In this document: positions 19,759 to 30,172 of the stretch, in pieces
How the letters are laid out: the number at the start of each line of letters is the position of its first letter
How positions within the stretch are numbered: position 1 is the stretch's first letter
From: Leptospira bandrabouensis
GTDB taxonomy: Bacteria > Spirochaetota > Leptospiria > Leptospirales > Leptospiraceae
Direction of reading: 5' to 3'
Assembly: GCF_004770905.1 (NCBI RefSeq)
Contig: NZ_RQHT01000001.1
Span: 1 to 64,000 of the forward strand
Length of the DNA stretch: 64,000 nt
The notes under the pieces: model-generated
The model's database searches: none
Seen by the model: only the letters and a program-made list of their open reading frames with translations
Told to the model about the DNA's origin: nothing
Program-made: the position numbers and the translations under genes

Positions 19759-20797
19759 TTTTCAAATTTTTGGTTTTTCTATCCTTTTAGTTTTTTTCTC
19801 AGTATCCACACTATCTGCGGACTGGATTTATTTCCCGTACGAATACAACCAAATCTACAAAGAAAAATATGCTTTGGAGTTGGAACTTGCTGACATTCGA
19901 AGACAACACCAAAACGAATTAAATCGTTTGGAAGAGGAAAAAAAAGAACTCCAAGTACAGAATCGTAACCTTACGGAAGATTTGGAATTAGAGAAACGCA
20001 ACCGTGCCAAAGAACAGGATGAATTCTCCGACAAAATGCGTGATTACGATATGCGCCTTCGTAGTCTGGAGAAAAAGGGAACTGACAAGGAACGAATACT
20101 TGCCGATGAAAACAGGAAACGAGAGGAAAAGGACAGAGCTGACTTAGATGCACTAAAGAAAAAATTAGAAGATAAAGAACGTGAATGTTTACAAAAAGAA
20201 CAGAAACTTCGCGATAATTATGAATCTAAAATTGATGAACTAAAAGAAAGAATACGTAATTTAGAAGAAGAACTGGCAAACCTACGTAAACTTACAAAAG
20301 AACAAAAAAGAGAATTGGAAAGGCTTGCCGAACAAACCAAAGAGTTTGAAGAAAAACTGGCAAAAGAAATTACCTCAGGCCAAATTCGACTCAAACGTTT
20401 TCACAACAAACTTATCATTAATATCGATGATAAAATTTCTTTTGATAGTGGTTCTTCCGAATTAAAACCAGCAATCCTTCCCGCGATCGAAAAAATCAGA
20501 GAAATCTTAGCTTCCTATCCCGAAAATTATATTGTTGTAGAAGGACATACAGACAATGTCCCTATCAAAACAAAATTTAGAAACAACTGGCATCTTTCCA
20601 GCGAACGGGCGTTATCTGTTCTGGATTATATGTTACAAAACAAAAACCTAAACCCTAAAAACTTTTCGAGTGCTGGCTATGGTGAATTTCAGCCGATAGT
20701 TCCCAATACTTCCAAAGAAAATAAAGCTCTTAACCGGAGAGTGGACATAGTGGTTGTCCCAAGAGCAACAGGCTCCCTAAATGCAAACCATGAGTAA
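19748..20797 (+). CDS. OmpA-family protein with long coiled coil
   Basis: About 349 residues from ATG 19748; a TTG at 19742 is an alternative. A signal peptide (SILLVFFSVSTLSA) is followed by an uninterrupted Glu/Lys-rich coiled coil from about 40 to 215. An OmpA/MotB peptidoglycan-binding domain lies about 225-345. The domain landmarks are DKISFDSGSSELKPA, VVEGHTDNVPIK, LSSERALSVLDYM and NRRVDIVV. The protein probably bridges the envelope and peptidoglycan. It overlaps the lipoprotein gene upstream by 11 bases and the cation-efflux gene downstream by 17 bases, so the trio is one tightly coupled unit. Confidence 0.85.
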   Translation: MRSNFQIFGFSILLVFFSVSTLSADWIYFPYEYNQIYKEKYALELELADIRRQHQNELNRLEEEKKELQVQNRNLTEDLELEKRNRAKEQDEFSDKMRDYDMRLRSLEKKGTDKERILADENRKREEKDRADLDALKKKLEDKERECLQKEQKLRDNYESKIDELKERIRNLEEELANLRKLTKEQKRELERLAEQTKEFEEKLAKEITSGQIRLKRFHNKLIINIDDKISFDSGSSELKPAILPAIEKIREILASYPENYIVVEGHTDNVPIKTKFRNNWHLSSERALSVLDYMLQNKNLNPKNFSSAGYGEFQPIVPNTSKENKALNRRVDIVVVPRATGSLNANHE

Positions 20798-21746
20798 ACC
20801 TAGACCGAAACGATCGCGTTTGGTTTTATTCTTAAGCCTCTCAGGGATATTATCTTTATGTATTTTCTTTATTGAATGGATTGGTTCCAAAGAAAGTGGA
20901 AGCCTTGCGCTTTTTGCAGATGCAGGCCATATTTTTACCGACGTTTTTGCCCATCTCATTTCTTTATTCGCCCTACTCATTGCATCTAAAAAACCCACAC
21001 AAAAATATCCTTTTGGATTTCATAGGTTTGAAGTTCTGGCAGCCTTTATCAATGGACTACTCCTCATTGGAATGGCCGGTTTTATTCTCTATGAAAGTTA
21101 TATGCGATTTTCTAGACCAGGCCATGTGGAAGCCGATTCAATGTTGGCGTATTCACTGATTGGATTTGGTATCAATTTGATTTCGGCAGGCCTACTAGTT
21201 GGTGTGAGTAAAACTAGCCTGAACTTAAAGTCTGCTTATTTACATGTCTTAAGTGATCTTTTAGGAACTTTGGCAGTGGTGGTTGGGGCTATCATCATTC
21301 GATTTACAGGATATAAAGAAGTTGATAGTTTCCTCAGTATCATTTTAGGAATCTTTATTCTTAAAACGTCCTTCGGAATTGTAAAAGAATCTGTAGAAAT
21401 ATTAATTGAAGCTGATACAAGTGATTTCGATAAAGAACATCTTTTGGAACATATCCAGGTTTTAAAAGGAATTGAATCGGTTCCGCAAATTACAGTTCGT
21501 AAACTCACCTCAGGAGTATTTTCTGTCGAGTTACAGATCTTAGTTGGCAATCACTCAAATAGAGACAAAATTGTTTTGGAAATTCATAAAGTATTAAAAG
21601 AAGAATTTGGAGTTCCGTTTGTTTCTGTGGAAATTCTTTCCTCTTCCGTTAAAAAACAACTAAAAGAGATTTCAGTTAGAGAAACAGAACGAGAATTTGG
21701 CCATCACGGACATAACCATGGTCATGCACATGACCACCACCACTAA
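20781..21746 (+). CDS. Cation diffusion facilitator (CzcD/ZitB-type efflux)
   Basis: A 321-residue inner-membrane divalent-metal/H+ antiporter. Six hydrophobic segments, the metal-site stretch LFADAGHIFTDVFAHL near residues 44-60, a second-site stretch LHVLSDLLGTLAVVVGA, and a C-terminal ferredoxin-like cytoplasmic domain all fit the family. The protein ends in a His-rich tail (HHGHNHGHAHDHHH) that probably binds zinc or a similar metal. ATG 20781 and ATG 20790 are both possible starts, and both overlap the OmpA gene. The substrate metal is not determined by sequence. Confidence 0.92.
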   Translation: MQTMSKPRPKRSRLVLFLSLSGILSLCIFFIEWIGSKESGSLALFADAGHIFTDVFAHLISLFALLIASKKPTQKYPFGFHRFEVLAAFINGLLLIGMAGFILYESYMRFSRPGHVEADSMLAYSLIGFGINLISAGLLVGVSKTSLNLKSAYLHVLSDLLGTLAVVVGAIIIRFTGYKEVDSFLSIILGIFILKTSFGIVKESVEILIEADTSDFDKEHLLEHIQVLKGIESVPQITVRKLTSGVFSVELQILVGNHSNRDKIVLEIHKVLKEEFGVPFVSVEILSSSVKKQLKEISVRETEREFGHHGHNHGHAHDHHH

Positions 21747-22831
21747 GATAAATTTCGGTTTTTCTTTTGGACTAAAGCTTTCGTGAACTGATCTTCCCAT
21801 ACAAAAAGTTGGTAGTCTGGGTCCACCGACTTTAAATCTTTGGGAGATTCTAAATTCCAATGTTTACAAAGTGCTAAAAGAAGTCCTTCTGTGGGATAGG
21901 GAAATCCAGATAATAAAAAGTCCGCATCAGGGTTTCCTTGACACTGAGATAAAAAATTCTCTCGCCATAGGTTCAGTTTCTTTCTCTCTTCCGCTACCAA
22001 TTCATTTTCCAATGAAACTTTTTTGGTTTTTCCAATGAGTAAGGAAACAAGAGAAAGGAGCTCCTTTAACCTAAGTTCTATGCCCAATTTTCCATAATTT
22101 TCTAAAATGAGATATGAAGAATCAATGGGATATTCGCATAACGTCAGTTTCAGGTGAGTGACAAGAGGTGTAAAATCGGTATGAAAGGATTCTTCAGTGA
22201 TAAACTTTTGATCATTAGGTTTTAACTCTTCACTCTGGTTTCGTATTCTTTTATTGCGCCTAACCAAATAAACTGGGTTTCCAACATCTGATTTGGTTAC
22301 CCATAAGATAAAATCGGCTTCCGCCCCATTTGTGATAAAGGATTTGGTTCCTGAGAGTGTTCCGTTCACAATTGTGGAACTTAACTTACGCAGTTTGGTT
22401 TCCCAACCAGGTTCACTCACTCCCACGGCAAAAATTTTAGTTGGGTTGCCAGTCCGGAAAGCATCCCAAAACAAGTCCCAAACCCCTACTGAGTTTGTGT
22501 CCCTATTTTGATGATCGTTTTGGTTTAGGTTTTGTCCTTGGTTTTCCCGTTGGATTTGTTCCGCCTGGGATAAAATCCCACCGGCCACATTCACTTCCAC
22601 CATACAAGAAAGTCCTAAAGAAACCCCTACCGGCTCTTCTGCGAGATGGGAAAGTTTCTTTTGAAATTCTAAATAGGTTTCGAGACCAAGTAGGAAACGA
22701 AAAAAACCTTCCTTAATTAGGATTGGTTTCCAGCTTCTATAAAATCCGATCTCAAGTTCTTCCCTATCTTTAGGATAAGGTGAACCAGGTTCCCCATACT
22801 TTAAAATTAAATTCTCAAGTGTTTCACTCAC
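21743..22831 (-). CDS. Divergent acyl-CoA-dehydrogenase-like protein
   Basis: A 362-residue soluble protein starting at GTG. Residues about 120-180 resemble the middle beta-domain of acyl-CoA dehydrogenases: VSEPGWETKL followed by TIVNGTLSGTKSFITNGAEADFILWVT, matching the family's tEPg...G.K.fItng.ad pattern. The N-terminal helical part and the C-terminal helices are short or divergent. Length is somewhat below the usual 380-390, and the catalytic Glu cannot be located by eye. It may be a degenerate or neofunctionalised flavoprotein. It sits 6 bases downstream of uvrA, overlapping the convergent cation-efflux gene by 4 bases. Confidence 0.55.
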   Translation of the reverse strand: MSETLENLILKYGEPGSPYPKDREELEIGFYRSWKPILIKEGFFRFLLGLETYLEFQKKLSHLAEEPVGVSLGLSCMVEVNVAGGILSQAEQIQRENQGQNLNQNDHQNRDTNSVGVWDLFWDAFRTGNPTKIFAVGVSEPGWETKLRKLSSTIVNGTLSGTKSFITNGAEADFILWVTKSDVGNPVYLVRRNKRIRNQSEELKPNDQKFITEESFHTDFTPLVTHLKLTLCEYPIDSSYLILENYGKLGIELRLKELLSLVSLLIGKTKKVSLENELVAEERKKLNLWRENFLSQCQGNPDADFLLSGFPYPTEGLLLALCKHWNLESPKDLKSVDPDYQLFVWEDQFTKALVQKKNRNLS

Positions 22832-22837
22832 AAAAAT

Positions 22838-25729
22838 TTACTTAGATTTCTTTTTAGAAAATTTGGCATCGAGAGCCTTTTCTTCTTCCAAAACTTTTTT
22901 CAGGTACTGACCAGTAAACGAACGTTTTACGGTGATTATTTCTTCTGGAGTCCCAGTGGCGATCACTTCGCCACCTCCATCCCCACCTTCCGGGCCAATG
23001 TCTATGATATAGTCTGCTGCTTTGATTACATCTAAGTTATGTTCGATGATGACCATCGAATTTCCTTTGTCTACAAGCACTTGCAAAACCGAGAGGAGTT
23101 TTTCGATGTCTTCAAAGTGAAGGCCTGTTGTTGGTTCATCTAAAATATAGAGAGTTTTGCCTGTTGGTCTTTTCGAAAGTTCAGTAGAAAGTTTGATCCT
23201 TTGCGCTTCTCCCCCAGAAAAAGTAGTGGCAGCTTGTCCCAGTTTGATGTAACCAAGTCCTACATCCATCAGAGTGTCTAGTTTTCGTTTGAGGTTTGGG
23301 ATATTTTCGAAAAAAACTACAGCTTCTTCGACTGTCATATCCAAAATATCGGAGATATGTTTTCCTTTGTATTTCACCTCTAAGGTTTCACGGTTGTATC
23401 TTTTTCCCTTACAGACTTCACATTCCACATAAATATCGGGAAGGAAATGCATTTCGATTTTTAAGATTCCGTCCCCTTCACATTTTTCACAGCGCCCCCC
23501 AGCTACGTTGAAACTAAATCGCCCGGGGCCATAACCCCTAACTTTTGCTTCTTCGAGTCCACTGAATAAATCTCTTACAAATGTAAACAAACCAGTGTAA
23601 GTTGCCGGATTGGAACGAGGAGTTCTACCTATAGCCGATTGGTCAATATTGATGACTTTATCAATTTGTTCTTTGCCTAGAATTTTTTTGTGTTTTCCTG
23701 GAACAAATTTCATTCCCATCACAGAACTGGCCAGTTCCTTATAAAGGATTTCATTGATGAGAGTAGACTTTCCGGAACCGGAAACCCCTGTGACAACTGT
23801 GAGTGTCCCTAGCGGAATAGAAACTTCCACATTCTTTAGGTTGTTATGTGTAGCCCCTGTGATCTTTAAAAACTTTCCATTTCCTACACGCCGCGTTTCC
23901 GGCATGGAGATTCTTTTTTCGCCTGATAAAAACTTCCCTGTGACGGAGTGTTTGTCCTTTTTGATTTGCTCTGGGGTTCCAAAAGAAACTATCTCTCCTC
24001 CGTGCACACCTGCCCCAGGCCCCATATCCACAATGAAATCTGCCTCTTCCATGGTTTCTTTATCATGTTCTACCACAAGGACGGTATTTCCTAAGTTACG
24101 GAGGCCTTTTAAGGTTTGCACAAGTTTGGTATTGTCTCTTTGGTGAAGCCCAATGGATGGTTCGTCTAAGATATACAAAACACCCATTAGGCGAGAACCA
24201 ATTTGGGTCGCAAGGCGAATCCTTTGCATTTCTCCACCAGATAGAGTTCCAGCGGCCCGGCTTAAATTCAAATACCCAACGCCCACATCATTTAAAAAAT
24301 GAAGTCGTTGTAAAATCTCCTTTAAGATGGGTTTGGAGATGGTATCTTCTGCCCCTTTGTATTCAGAGGATTTGGTAAAGTCCAAGGCCTTTTCAATGGA
24401 GAAACCAGTATAGGCGTCGATTCCAATCCCTTGGACTTTGACAGCCAATGCTTCTGGGCGAAGGCGTTTTCCATGACACTCATCGCAGTCGTGATTGGTC
24501 ATAAAGGATTCAAACCATTGGCGCATAGAATCTGATTTGGTTTCTTTGTAACGGCGTTTTAGGTTGGGAATCACACCTTCATAGTTTTTGGAAAATTCAT
24601 AATGGGAATTGGCACCACGAAAATCATAATCAATATGAATGGATGAATCACCATGTAAAATGGTATTTCGCACTTTTTCAGGCAAATCTTTCCATGCTGT
24701 ATTTAAATTGAACTTTAATTTTTTAGATAACGCTTGTATGGTGGCCATATACCAATAGGAATTGGATTTGGAGCCTCCCCAAGCCTCAATACAACCTTCT
24801 GCCAAAGAGGCTTCACGATCAGTGACAAGAAGGGATTCATCAAATTCCAAGAGGGCACCAAGACCATCACAATTGGAACAAGCACCAAAAGGTGAGTTAA
24901 AGGAAAATAATCTCGGAGTGAGTTCTGGGATACTCACATCATCACATTTCGGACAGGATAATTTTTGTGAAAAAAGATGATCCTTTTCTCCATCTTCTAC
25001 AACCACAATCCCCTCGGCAGTTTTTAAGGCAGTCTCTACCGAATCTGACAACCGAGATTGGATTCCAGGTTTCATCACAATCCGGTCCACAACGATGTCG
25101 ATATCGGCTTTGAAGTTTTTCTTTAAAGGAATTTCATCTTCAAGGGAATACACTTCCCCATTCACTCGCACCCGATTGAATCCTTCTTTTTTATAACGTT
25201 CGAGGACTTCTTTGTGTTCCCCTTTTTTCCCTTGGATGACAGGGGCCATAATTTGGAGTTTGGTTCCTTCGGGAAATAAATTGATTCGGTCTGTAATTTG
25301 ATCCACCGAGAGACTGGAAATGGGAGTTCCACATTTAGGACAATGTGGTTTTCCTACTCGAGCATATAACAGCCGTAAATAGTCATAAATTTCAGTTACA
25401 GTTCCGACCGTGGAACGAGGGTTTCTATGGGTTGTTTTTTGTTCGATGGAGATGGCAGGGCTTAAACCCTCAATTTGGTCAACCTCTGGTTTTTCCATTT
25501 GCCCAAGAAATTGCCGGGCATAACTGGAAAGTGATTCTACATACCTTCGTTGCCCTTCCGCATAAATGGTATCGAAAGCCAACGAAGATTTTCCTGAACC
25601 GGAAAGACCAGTGATGACCACAAGTTTGTCCCTGGGGATATCAAGATTTACGTTTTTAAGGTTATGTTCACGAGCGCCACGAATACGAATAAAGGAATCC
25701 ACATCGGATAGCTTGTTTTCCTCTTTCAT
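22838..25729 (-). CDS. uvrA: Excinuclease ABC subunit A
   Basis: A 963-residue damage-sensing ATPase of nucleotide excision repair. It has two ABC ATPase halves. Walker A motifs are [12 protein letters not shown] near 41-52 and [11 protein letters not shown] near 648-660; ABC signatures are [14 protein letters not shown] near 495 and [14 protein letters not shown] near 836. Cys-pair zinc modules (CPKC...CSNC, CEKC...CEVC) are visible. Length is standard for the family with a short Lys-rich tail. It is divergent from sppA with 40 bases between starts. Together with mfd it covers the transcription-coupled repair branch. Confidence 0.98.
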   Translation of the reverse strand: MKEENKLSDVDSFIRIRGAREHNLKNVNLDIPRDKLVVITGLSGSGKSSLAFDTIYAEGQRRYVESLSSYARQFLGQMEKPEVDQIEGLSPAISIEQKTTHRNPRSTVGTVTEIYDYLRLLYARVGKPHCPKCGTPISSLSVDQITDRINLFPEGTKLQIMAPVIQGKKGEHKEVLERYKKEGFNRVRVNGEVYSLEDEIPLKKNFKADIDIVVDRIVMKPGIQSRLSDSVETALKTAEGIVVVEDGEKDHLFSQKLSCPKCDDVSIPELTPRLFSFNSPFGACSNCDGLGALLEFDESLLVTDREASLAEGCIEAWGGSKSNSYWYMATIQALSKKLKFNLNTAWKDLPEKVRNTILHGDSSIHIDYDFRGANSHYEFSKNYEGVIPNLKRRYKETKSDSMRQWFESFMTNHDCDECHGKRLRPEALAVKVQGIGIDAYTGFSIEKALDFTKSSEYKGAEDTISKPILKEILQRLHFLNDVGVGYLNLSRAAGTLSGGEMQRIRLATQIGSRLMGVLYILDEPSIGLHQRDNTKLVQTLKGLRNLGNTVLVVEHDKETMEEADFIVDMGPGAGVHGGEIVSFGTPEQIKKDKHSVTGKFLSGEKRISMPETRRVGNGKFLKITGATHNNLKNVEVSIPLGTLTVVTGVSGSGKSTLINEILYKELASSVMGMKFVPGKHKKILGKEQIDKVINIDQSAIGRTPRSNPATYTGLFTFVRDLFSGLEEAKVRGYGPGRFSFNVAGGRCEKCEGDGILKIEMHFLPDIYVECEVCKGKRYNRETLEVKYKGKHISDILDMTVEEAVVFFENIPNLKRKLDTLMDVGLGYIKLGQAATTFSGGEAQRIKLSTELSKRPTGKTLYILDEPTTGLHFEDIEKLLSVLQVLVDKGNSMVIIEHNLDVIKAADYIIDIGPEGGDGGGEVIATGTPEEIITVKRSFTGQYLKKVLEEEKALDAKFSKKKSK

Positions 25730-25769
25730 TCTGGAAAGAATTTTAAGAAATGACGGAAGAGGATCTTAC

Positions 25770-27404
25770 GTGTTTCGAATTCTTTTTTTAATCATTTTCC
25801 TTCCCTTCCGGCTTCTGTACCAGATTTACCTACGTCTAAGCCTAATTTTTCAGTCGGGTCGTGAAGTGTTTGAACTGGAATTCCCTGCTGTTTTTGAAGA
25901 TTCATACAAATCCTATTTTGTCAAAAAATTGCAGGGGAAAGAGGAAACAGTCACTAGACTGGAACTTCTCATCCTCTTAAAACTCATCCAAAAAAACGGA
26001 AAAATCAAAACTCTCGATATTTTTTTGCCACCACTCGAATGGACTCTTTCGGAATTTTATGAAGTCAGAAACCAAATCCTTTCCATAAAGGAATCTGGAA
26101 AAACAGTAAGGATCTTTGCCAAGGAAGGTGGGGTTGGTACTTTACTTCTCCTCACAGCGGCCACAGAAAAATATTTGGCTCCTGAATCAGAATTTATGGT
26201 TTTACTTCCGAGCGCCGAACCCATGTTTTTTGGTAAATTTTTAAAAACCTGGGGAATTGAAGTCCAAGCCTTTGCATCCGGACCTTATAAATCTTTTGCT
26301 GAAAGTTTCACTAGAGGAGAATTTTCAAAAGAGGCAAAAAAGAATTTAGAAACTCTCATATTGGATTTAAGAAAAGTATTACTTTCTGCCCTTACCAATG
26401 GAGAGAAGTCCTTAGAATCTTTATTTTACAAACCAATCCTTTCGGCAGACGAACTTTTGTCAGCTGGTGTCATTACAGGAATCAAATCAGAAAATGAATT
26501 TTCTTCTGAAGATAGAAAATTGTTTTCTGCCAATTATCCTAACCTCCATCATTCTATAAAAGAATTCAAGATCCTTCCCAAACGAAAAGCGGAAGTGGTT
26601 ATCCTTCCCTTAGAAGGAGGGATTACCGGCGGAGATTATCTCCATAAAAATAGAGAAAACGGTAAAATCGAAGCTTTCTCTCTAATCCCCAATTTAAAAG
26701 CCCTGGCAGAAGATAAAAAAATAAAAGCCGTTATTTTAGAAATTTCTTCACCCGGTGGGTCTGCCTTTTATTCCGAACAAATCCATCAGGAAATTATGGA
26801 GTTGAAAAAAACTAAAATCGTCACTGCTTACTTCAAAGACACAGTAGCCAGTGGTGGGTATTACCTTGGTTCGGCGGTGGATCATATCACAGCCTCTCCA
26901 GTTTGTATCACAGGTTCCATTGGAGCGGTGAGTATCCGGGCCAACTTACAGAAGTTATACAAAAAATTCCAATTAAATAAAGAAGCAGTTGGATTCTATC
27001 CATTCCGCGACATCCATTCCGAGTTTCAACCCCTCTCCAAACAAAGTGTACAATATTTGGAATCCCAAATCAAAAAAACCGAAGGTCTATTTTACCGCCG
27101 AGTTTCCGAAGGAAGGAAAATTCCTTTGGAAGAGATGCCAAAAATTGGAATGGGCCGCGTGTATTTACCGACTGTAGAAAACAGAATTGTCGATTCTCTT
27201 GGTGGACTTTTGGATGCGGTTCATGAAGTCAAAGAAAGGTTAGGTGGAAAACCCATCATCTTAACCGAGGAACTCCCGGCTTATAATTTGAAAAATAAAA
27301 TCCCAATCCTTGGGGGACTAATGGCAGAACTAAAATTTCTAGAATCTTTTAATGAAGTATCACTGTTAAGTCCCGTGCGACTTTTTTGGAAAAATAGAAA
27401 GTAA
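25770..27404 (+). CDS. sppA: Signal peptide peptidase SppA (67K type, S49)
   Basis: About 544 residues from GTG 25770, chosen because GGAAGAGGA lies just upstream and residues 2-22 form a membrane anchor; the frame stays open upstream but that stretch lies in uvrA. It is a membrane-bound serine protease that degrades cleaved signal peptides. It is the double-domain type with Ser361 in [12 protein letters not shown] as nucleophile and Lys174 in [15 protein letters not shown] as the general base. GSIGAVSIR follows. Length fits the 67K class. It converges on the Sua5/TsaC gene with an 8-base gap. Confidence 0.93.
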   Translation: MFRILFLIIFLPFRLLYQIYLRLSLIFQSGREVFELEFPAVFEDSYKSYFVKKLQGKEETVTRLELLILLKLIQKNGKIKTLDIFLPPLEWTLSEFYEVRNQILSIKESGKTVRIFAKEGGVGTLLLLTAATEKYLAPESEFMVLLPSAEPMFFGKFLKTWGIEVQAFASGPYKSFAESFTRGEFSKEAKKNLETLILDLRKVLLSALTNGEKSLESLFYKPILSADELLSAGVITGIKSENEFSSEDRKLFSANYPNLHHSIKEFKILPKRKAEVVILPLEGGITGGDYLHKNRENGKIEAFSLIPNLKALAEDKKIKAVILEISSPGGSAFYSEQIHQEIMELKKTKIVTAYFKDTVASGGYYLGSAVDHITASPVCITGSIGAVSIRANLQKLYKKFQLNKEAVGFYPFRDIHSEFQPLSKQSVQYLESQIKKTEGLFYRRVSEGRKIPLEEMPKIGMGRVYLPTVENRIVDSLGGLLDAVHEVKERLGGKPIILTEELPAYNLKNKIPILGGLMAELKFLESFNEVSLLSPVRLFWKNRK

Positions 27405-27412
27405 ATTTTGTT

Positions 27413-28453
27413 TTAATTTCTACGGGAGGCTTTTTCGAGCCGGTTTCGTAAACCCTCCCACCCTCTGCCCAGTTTCGGTGTTTCACAAATAATGGTTTGG
27501 ATTTTAGATAGATCACAGGCCTCAAAAAAAGCATAGAGTTTGGACGCATACTCTTCGTTTGTCGACACAAGAGAAAAATGATCGAATTTCGAAAGCCCTT
27601 CTTTACTTTTGGCAACGGCTTCCTTTGTTTCGGAAAAAAGATTTCCTTTCCCTAGTTTGTCAGCGATAGAAAATCCAATCCAAGCCGTATCTTTGGGATC
27701 AAATCCTACCTCTAAACTATGGATAAATTCATCTCTGGAAGCCAAAATCACTTGGGCTGAGGGTGCATAGTGTTTGTATTTGGTTCCTGGACTTAAAGGG
27801 ACATGGGAAACAGACAGGACGGGTAAAGTTTCGAAAAGATTCGGAACCACAAGGTCGGGAAGGAGAGTTTTTAACTCTTCGGATTCAATGGATCCAGGTC
27901 GGAGAAGCGTTGGATGTTCTCCCACTAAACTCACCACTGTGGATTCAATTCCGAAACTAGGTTCTTCCTCAATTAAGATTCCATCCACCTTTCCTTCAAA
28001 GTATCGCACAACATCCGTTAGTTTGGTAAGAGAAGGTCGACCGGATAGATTGGCAGAAGGTGCAGATACGGGTCCACCGGTCAGTCTAATCCATTCGCGG
28101 ATGACAGGATTTTTTGGAATTCGCACCGCAAGAGTATCCAATTCCTTAGGAAATAACGATTTGTCTTTTTTAGGTAGAATGAGAGTGAGTGGTCCCGGTG
28201 AAAATTTTTCTAATAACTTTCGACCGAGATTCCCTAACACGCAGGACTCTTCAATGGCTTCAATCGAAGGAAAATGGGCAATCAGGGGATTGTCTTTGGG
28301 TCTACCTTTGATTTCATATACCCGAAGACAGGCCGCTTCGTTTTTAGTAGAGGCTCCAATCCCATAAACTGTTTCTGTGGGAAAGATCACTACCTTTCCC
28401 TCTTGGATGAGGTTCGCAAGCAAACGTACATCCGAAGAGATTAAGGTTTTCAT
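27413..28453 (-). CDS. L-threonylcarbamoyladenylate synthase (Sua5/TsaC family)
   Basis: A 346-residue enzyme making threonylcarbamoyl-AMP from Thr, bicarbonate and ATP, for the t6A modification of ANN-decoding tRNAs. The N-terminal YrdC domain covers about 15-205, with PTETVYGIGAS, the KGRPKDNPLIAH motif and SAPSANLSGRPS. A C-terminal Sua5 domain from about 215 to 340 distinguishes it from the short TsaC type. It is one base from the GH18 gene upstream, so the two are probably co-transcribed. Confidence 0.93.
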   Translation of the reverse strand: MKTLISSDVRLLANLIQEGKVVIFPTETVYGIGASTKNEAACLRVYEIKGRPKDNPLIAHFPSIEAIEESCVLGNLGRKLLEKFSPGPLTLILPKKDKSLFPKELDTLAVRIPKNPVIREWIRLTGGPVSAPSANLSGRPSLTKLTDVVRYFEGKVDGILIEEEPSFGIESTVVSLVGEHPTLLRPGSIESEELKTLLPDLVVPNLFETLPVLSVSHVPLSPGTKYKHYAPSAQVILASRDEFIHSLEVGFDPKDTAWIGFSIADKLGKGNLFSETKEAVAKSKEGLSKFDHFSLVSTNEEYASKLYAFFEACDLSKIQTIICETPKLGRGWEGLRNRLEKASRRN

Positions 28454-28454
28454 T

Positions 28455-30029
28455 TTAAAACTTTTTTGTTTTTGATTTGGATTTGGATTCTGATACTTTT
28501 AATGTTTCTTTTGTATCATTGGCGGGAACTGCCGTATCTTCTTTTGGTTCTTCTTCCTCTTTTGCTTTTTCTACAGGAGGAAGTTGGCCTTGGACTAGTT
28601 TACTCAAATACACATTGATTTCAGGATCATTGTCAGTCACAAGTTGCCAAAAAGAAAATCCCCCTAAATCGTATTTTCGTAGAAGTGTCATTTTTTCTTC
28701 AAAGGCTTTTCGGTTCATATAAAAAGCCACACGATCACATCCCCCACTGGTATACCAAAGAGAAGGATCTTCGTAAGCGCGGTTTTTATGAATGTCTGAA
28801 AACTTAGATAAATTTCTCCAACTTGCCACCTTGTTTTCTTCGTTTAAGATACGATTGATGTCAGTAGGTTGGCGATTTTTATGTGTCCCTGCCTTGATCC
28901 TTTGGGCATCGGAATGATAGATGGCTTTGGCAGAGGATTTACAATTTAGTGCCCAGTCATAACCATAAGTAGGAATCGCCATATAAAGTTTATGTGTTGG
29001 CACTCTCTTTTTCGCATAAGTGATAATGTCTTTCAACCAAACATTCGGTGCTTGGGGGCCTGGACCTGGGTTATGGTACTTTCTTGGATGGAGTTCATAA
29101 GCCATAATTTTGACTCGGTCTGCGTGTTTAGCAAGGAAAGCATAATCATGGGTGGTAGGTCCTCTCCAATTTTCACGGAAGTCTAGTGCTATTGGTTTTG
29201 ATAAACCTCGGCATTGGAGTTCCTTCTTTTTACTTTTTTCCGCAGGAGTTTTGGGGTGCACTGCAACCGAAATGAGTTTTCCTTTTTTATGAACTTCACG
29301 AGCAAGGAGAACAAAGAACTCTTCAAACTTTTCTTTTTTATCGCAAGACATCCCTTCATAATCGATATCGATCCCGTCATAACCATAAGTCATAATTTCA
29401 TTTACTATGACTTGGATGTGGTGGTCACGGATGTCGTTACGTCCCCCCATCCCAATATTTTCTTGGATTTTTTCTTTTGGATTTTCCCAACGAAAGATGG
29501 TCGGAATGATTTTAACTTTCGGATTGAGTGCACGAAGTTCCTGTACTCGTTCTTTTCTAGAAGAACTGGACCAACTAGAAATAAGTTCCCCATTATTGGA
29601 AAGCCCACCTTTCATCGTATAAATAAAGGGATGTATTTCATTGTAAAGATGGACTGTCTTTTTCATAGCTGTCCAATCAGTGGACCAAGCAGAGGAACGG
29701 AAACTTACGTTATCATCAGGAACAAAACCAGGAAGTTCCACAGATTCCTCTGGGGTATCGGTGTTTGTTTGGTATTCAGTGTTTTCCTTGGTTTCCATCT
29801 CGGATGGAGTTCCGAGAGAAGGAGTGGATGCTTCTACAACACTAGGGTTTGCATTTCCAGCTTTGGCAGTGTCTTTTAAAACAAGAGCCGTTCCATCATT
29901 TTGGATCAGATTCATTCCTAAATAAAAGGAGATCGCAGAAAGAAACACCCAAGAGGCAAATAAAAGTGTATATTTAGCTGCATTGGACAGCGGACGTTTG
30001 GGTGTGGATGGGTTTTCGAATTCGGACAT
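28455..30029 (-). CDS. Membrane-anchored GH18-like glycoside hydrolase
   Basis: A 524-residue protein with a short cytoplasmic tail and one membrane helix near residues 24-42. A Thr/Glu-rich linker leads to a GH18-fold catalytic domain about 105-475. The catalytic DxxDxDxE motif is present as DGIDIDYE, with Asp218 to Glu225; Glu225 would be the acid/base. SVAVHPKTPAEK, KIMAYELHP, IPTYGYDWAL and GGFSFWQLV are other family stretches. The C-terminus is Glu/Lys/Ser-rich. The active site faces the periplasm, so the substrate may be peptidoglycan-derived glycans rather than chitin; this is inference. It resembles the YdhD/spore-cortex hydrolase branch of GH18. Confidence 0.85.
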   Translation of the reverse strand: MSEFENPSTPKRPLSNAAKYTLLFASWVFLSAISFYLGMNLIQNDGTALVLKDTAKAGNANPSVVEASTPSLGTPSEMETKENTEYQTNTDTPEESVELPGFVPDDNVSFRSSAWSTDWTAMKKTVHLYNEIHPFIYTMKGGLSNNGELISSWSSSSRKERVQELRALNPKVKIIPTIFRWENPKEKIQENIGMGGRNDIRDHHIQVIVNEIMTYGYDGIDIDYEGMSCDKKEKFEEFFVLLAREVHKKGKLISVAVHPKTPAEKSKKKELQCRGLSKPIALDFRENWRGPTTHDYAFLAKHADRVKIMAYELHPRKYHNPGPGPQAPNVWLKDIITYAKKRVPTHKLYMAIPTYGYDWALNCKSSAKAIYHSDAQRIKAGTHKNRQPTDINRILNEENKVASWRNLSKFSDIHKNRAYEDPSLWYTSGGCDRVAFYMNRKAFEEKMTLLRKYDLGGFSFWQLVTDNDPEINVYLSKLVQGQLPPVEKAKEEEEPKEDTAVPANDTKETLKVSESKSKSKTKKF

Positions 30030-30172
30030 AAATTACTTCTAGTATGATTATCGTTCCTATAATAAAAAAAGAGTAGAGAATATTAAAAGAACTCACTATC
30101 TATTTCTCATCCCATAATTTTTTAGCCAGGAATCTCTCCTAGTCGAAATTAAAAAGAAAGGAAAAAGATAGT

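Noticed and set aside
27774..28367. Long open frame antisense to the Sua5/TsaC gene
   Set aside because: No ribosome binding site or recognisable family; the Sua5 motifs lie on the other strand.
29214..29879. 221-residue open frame antisense to the GH18 gene
   Set aside because: Phe-rich shadow; the GH18 catalytic motif is on the minus strand.
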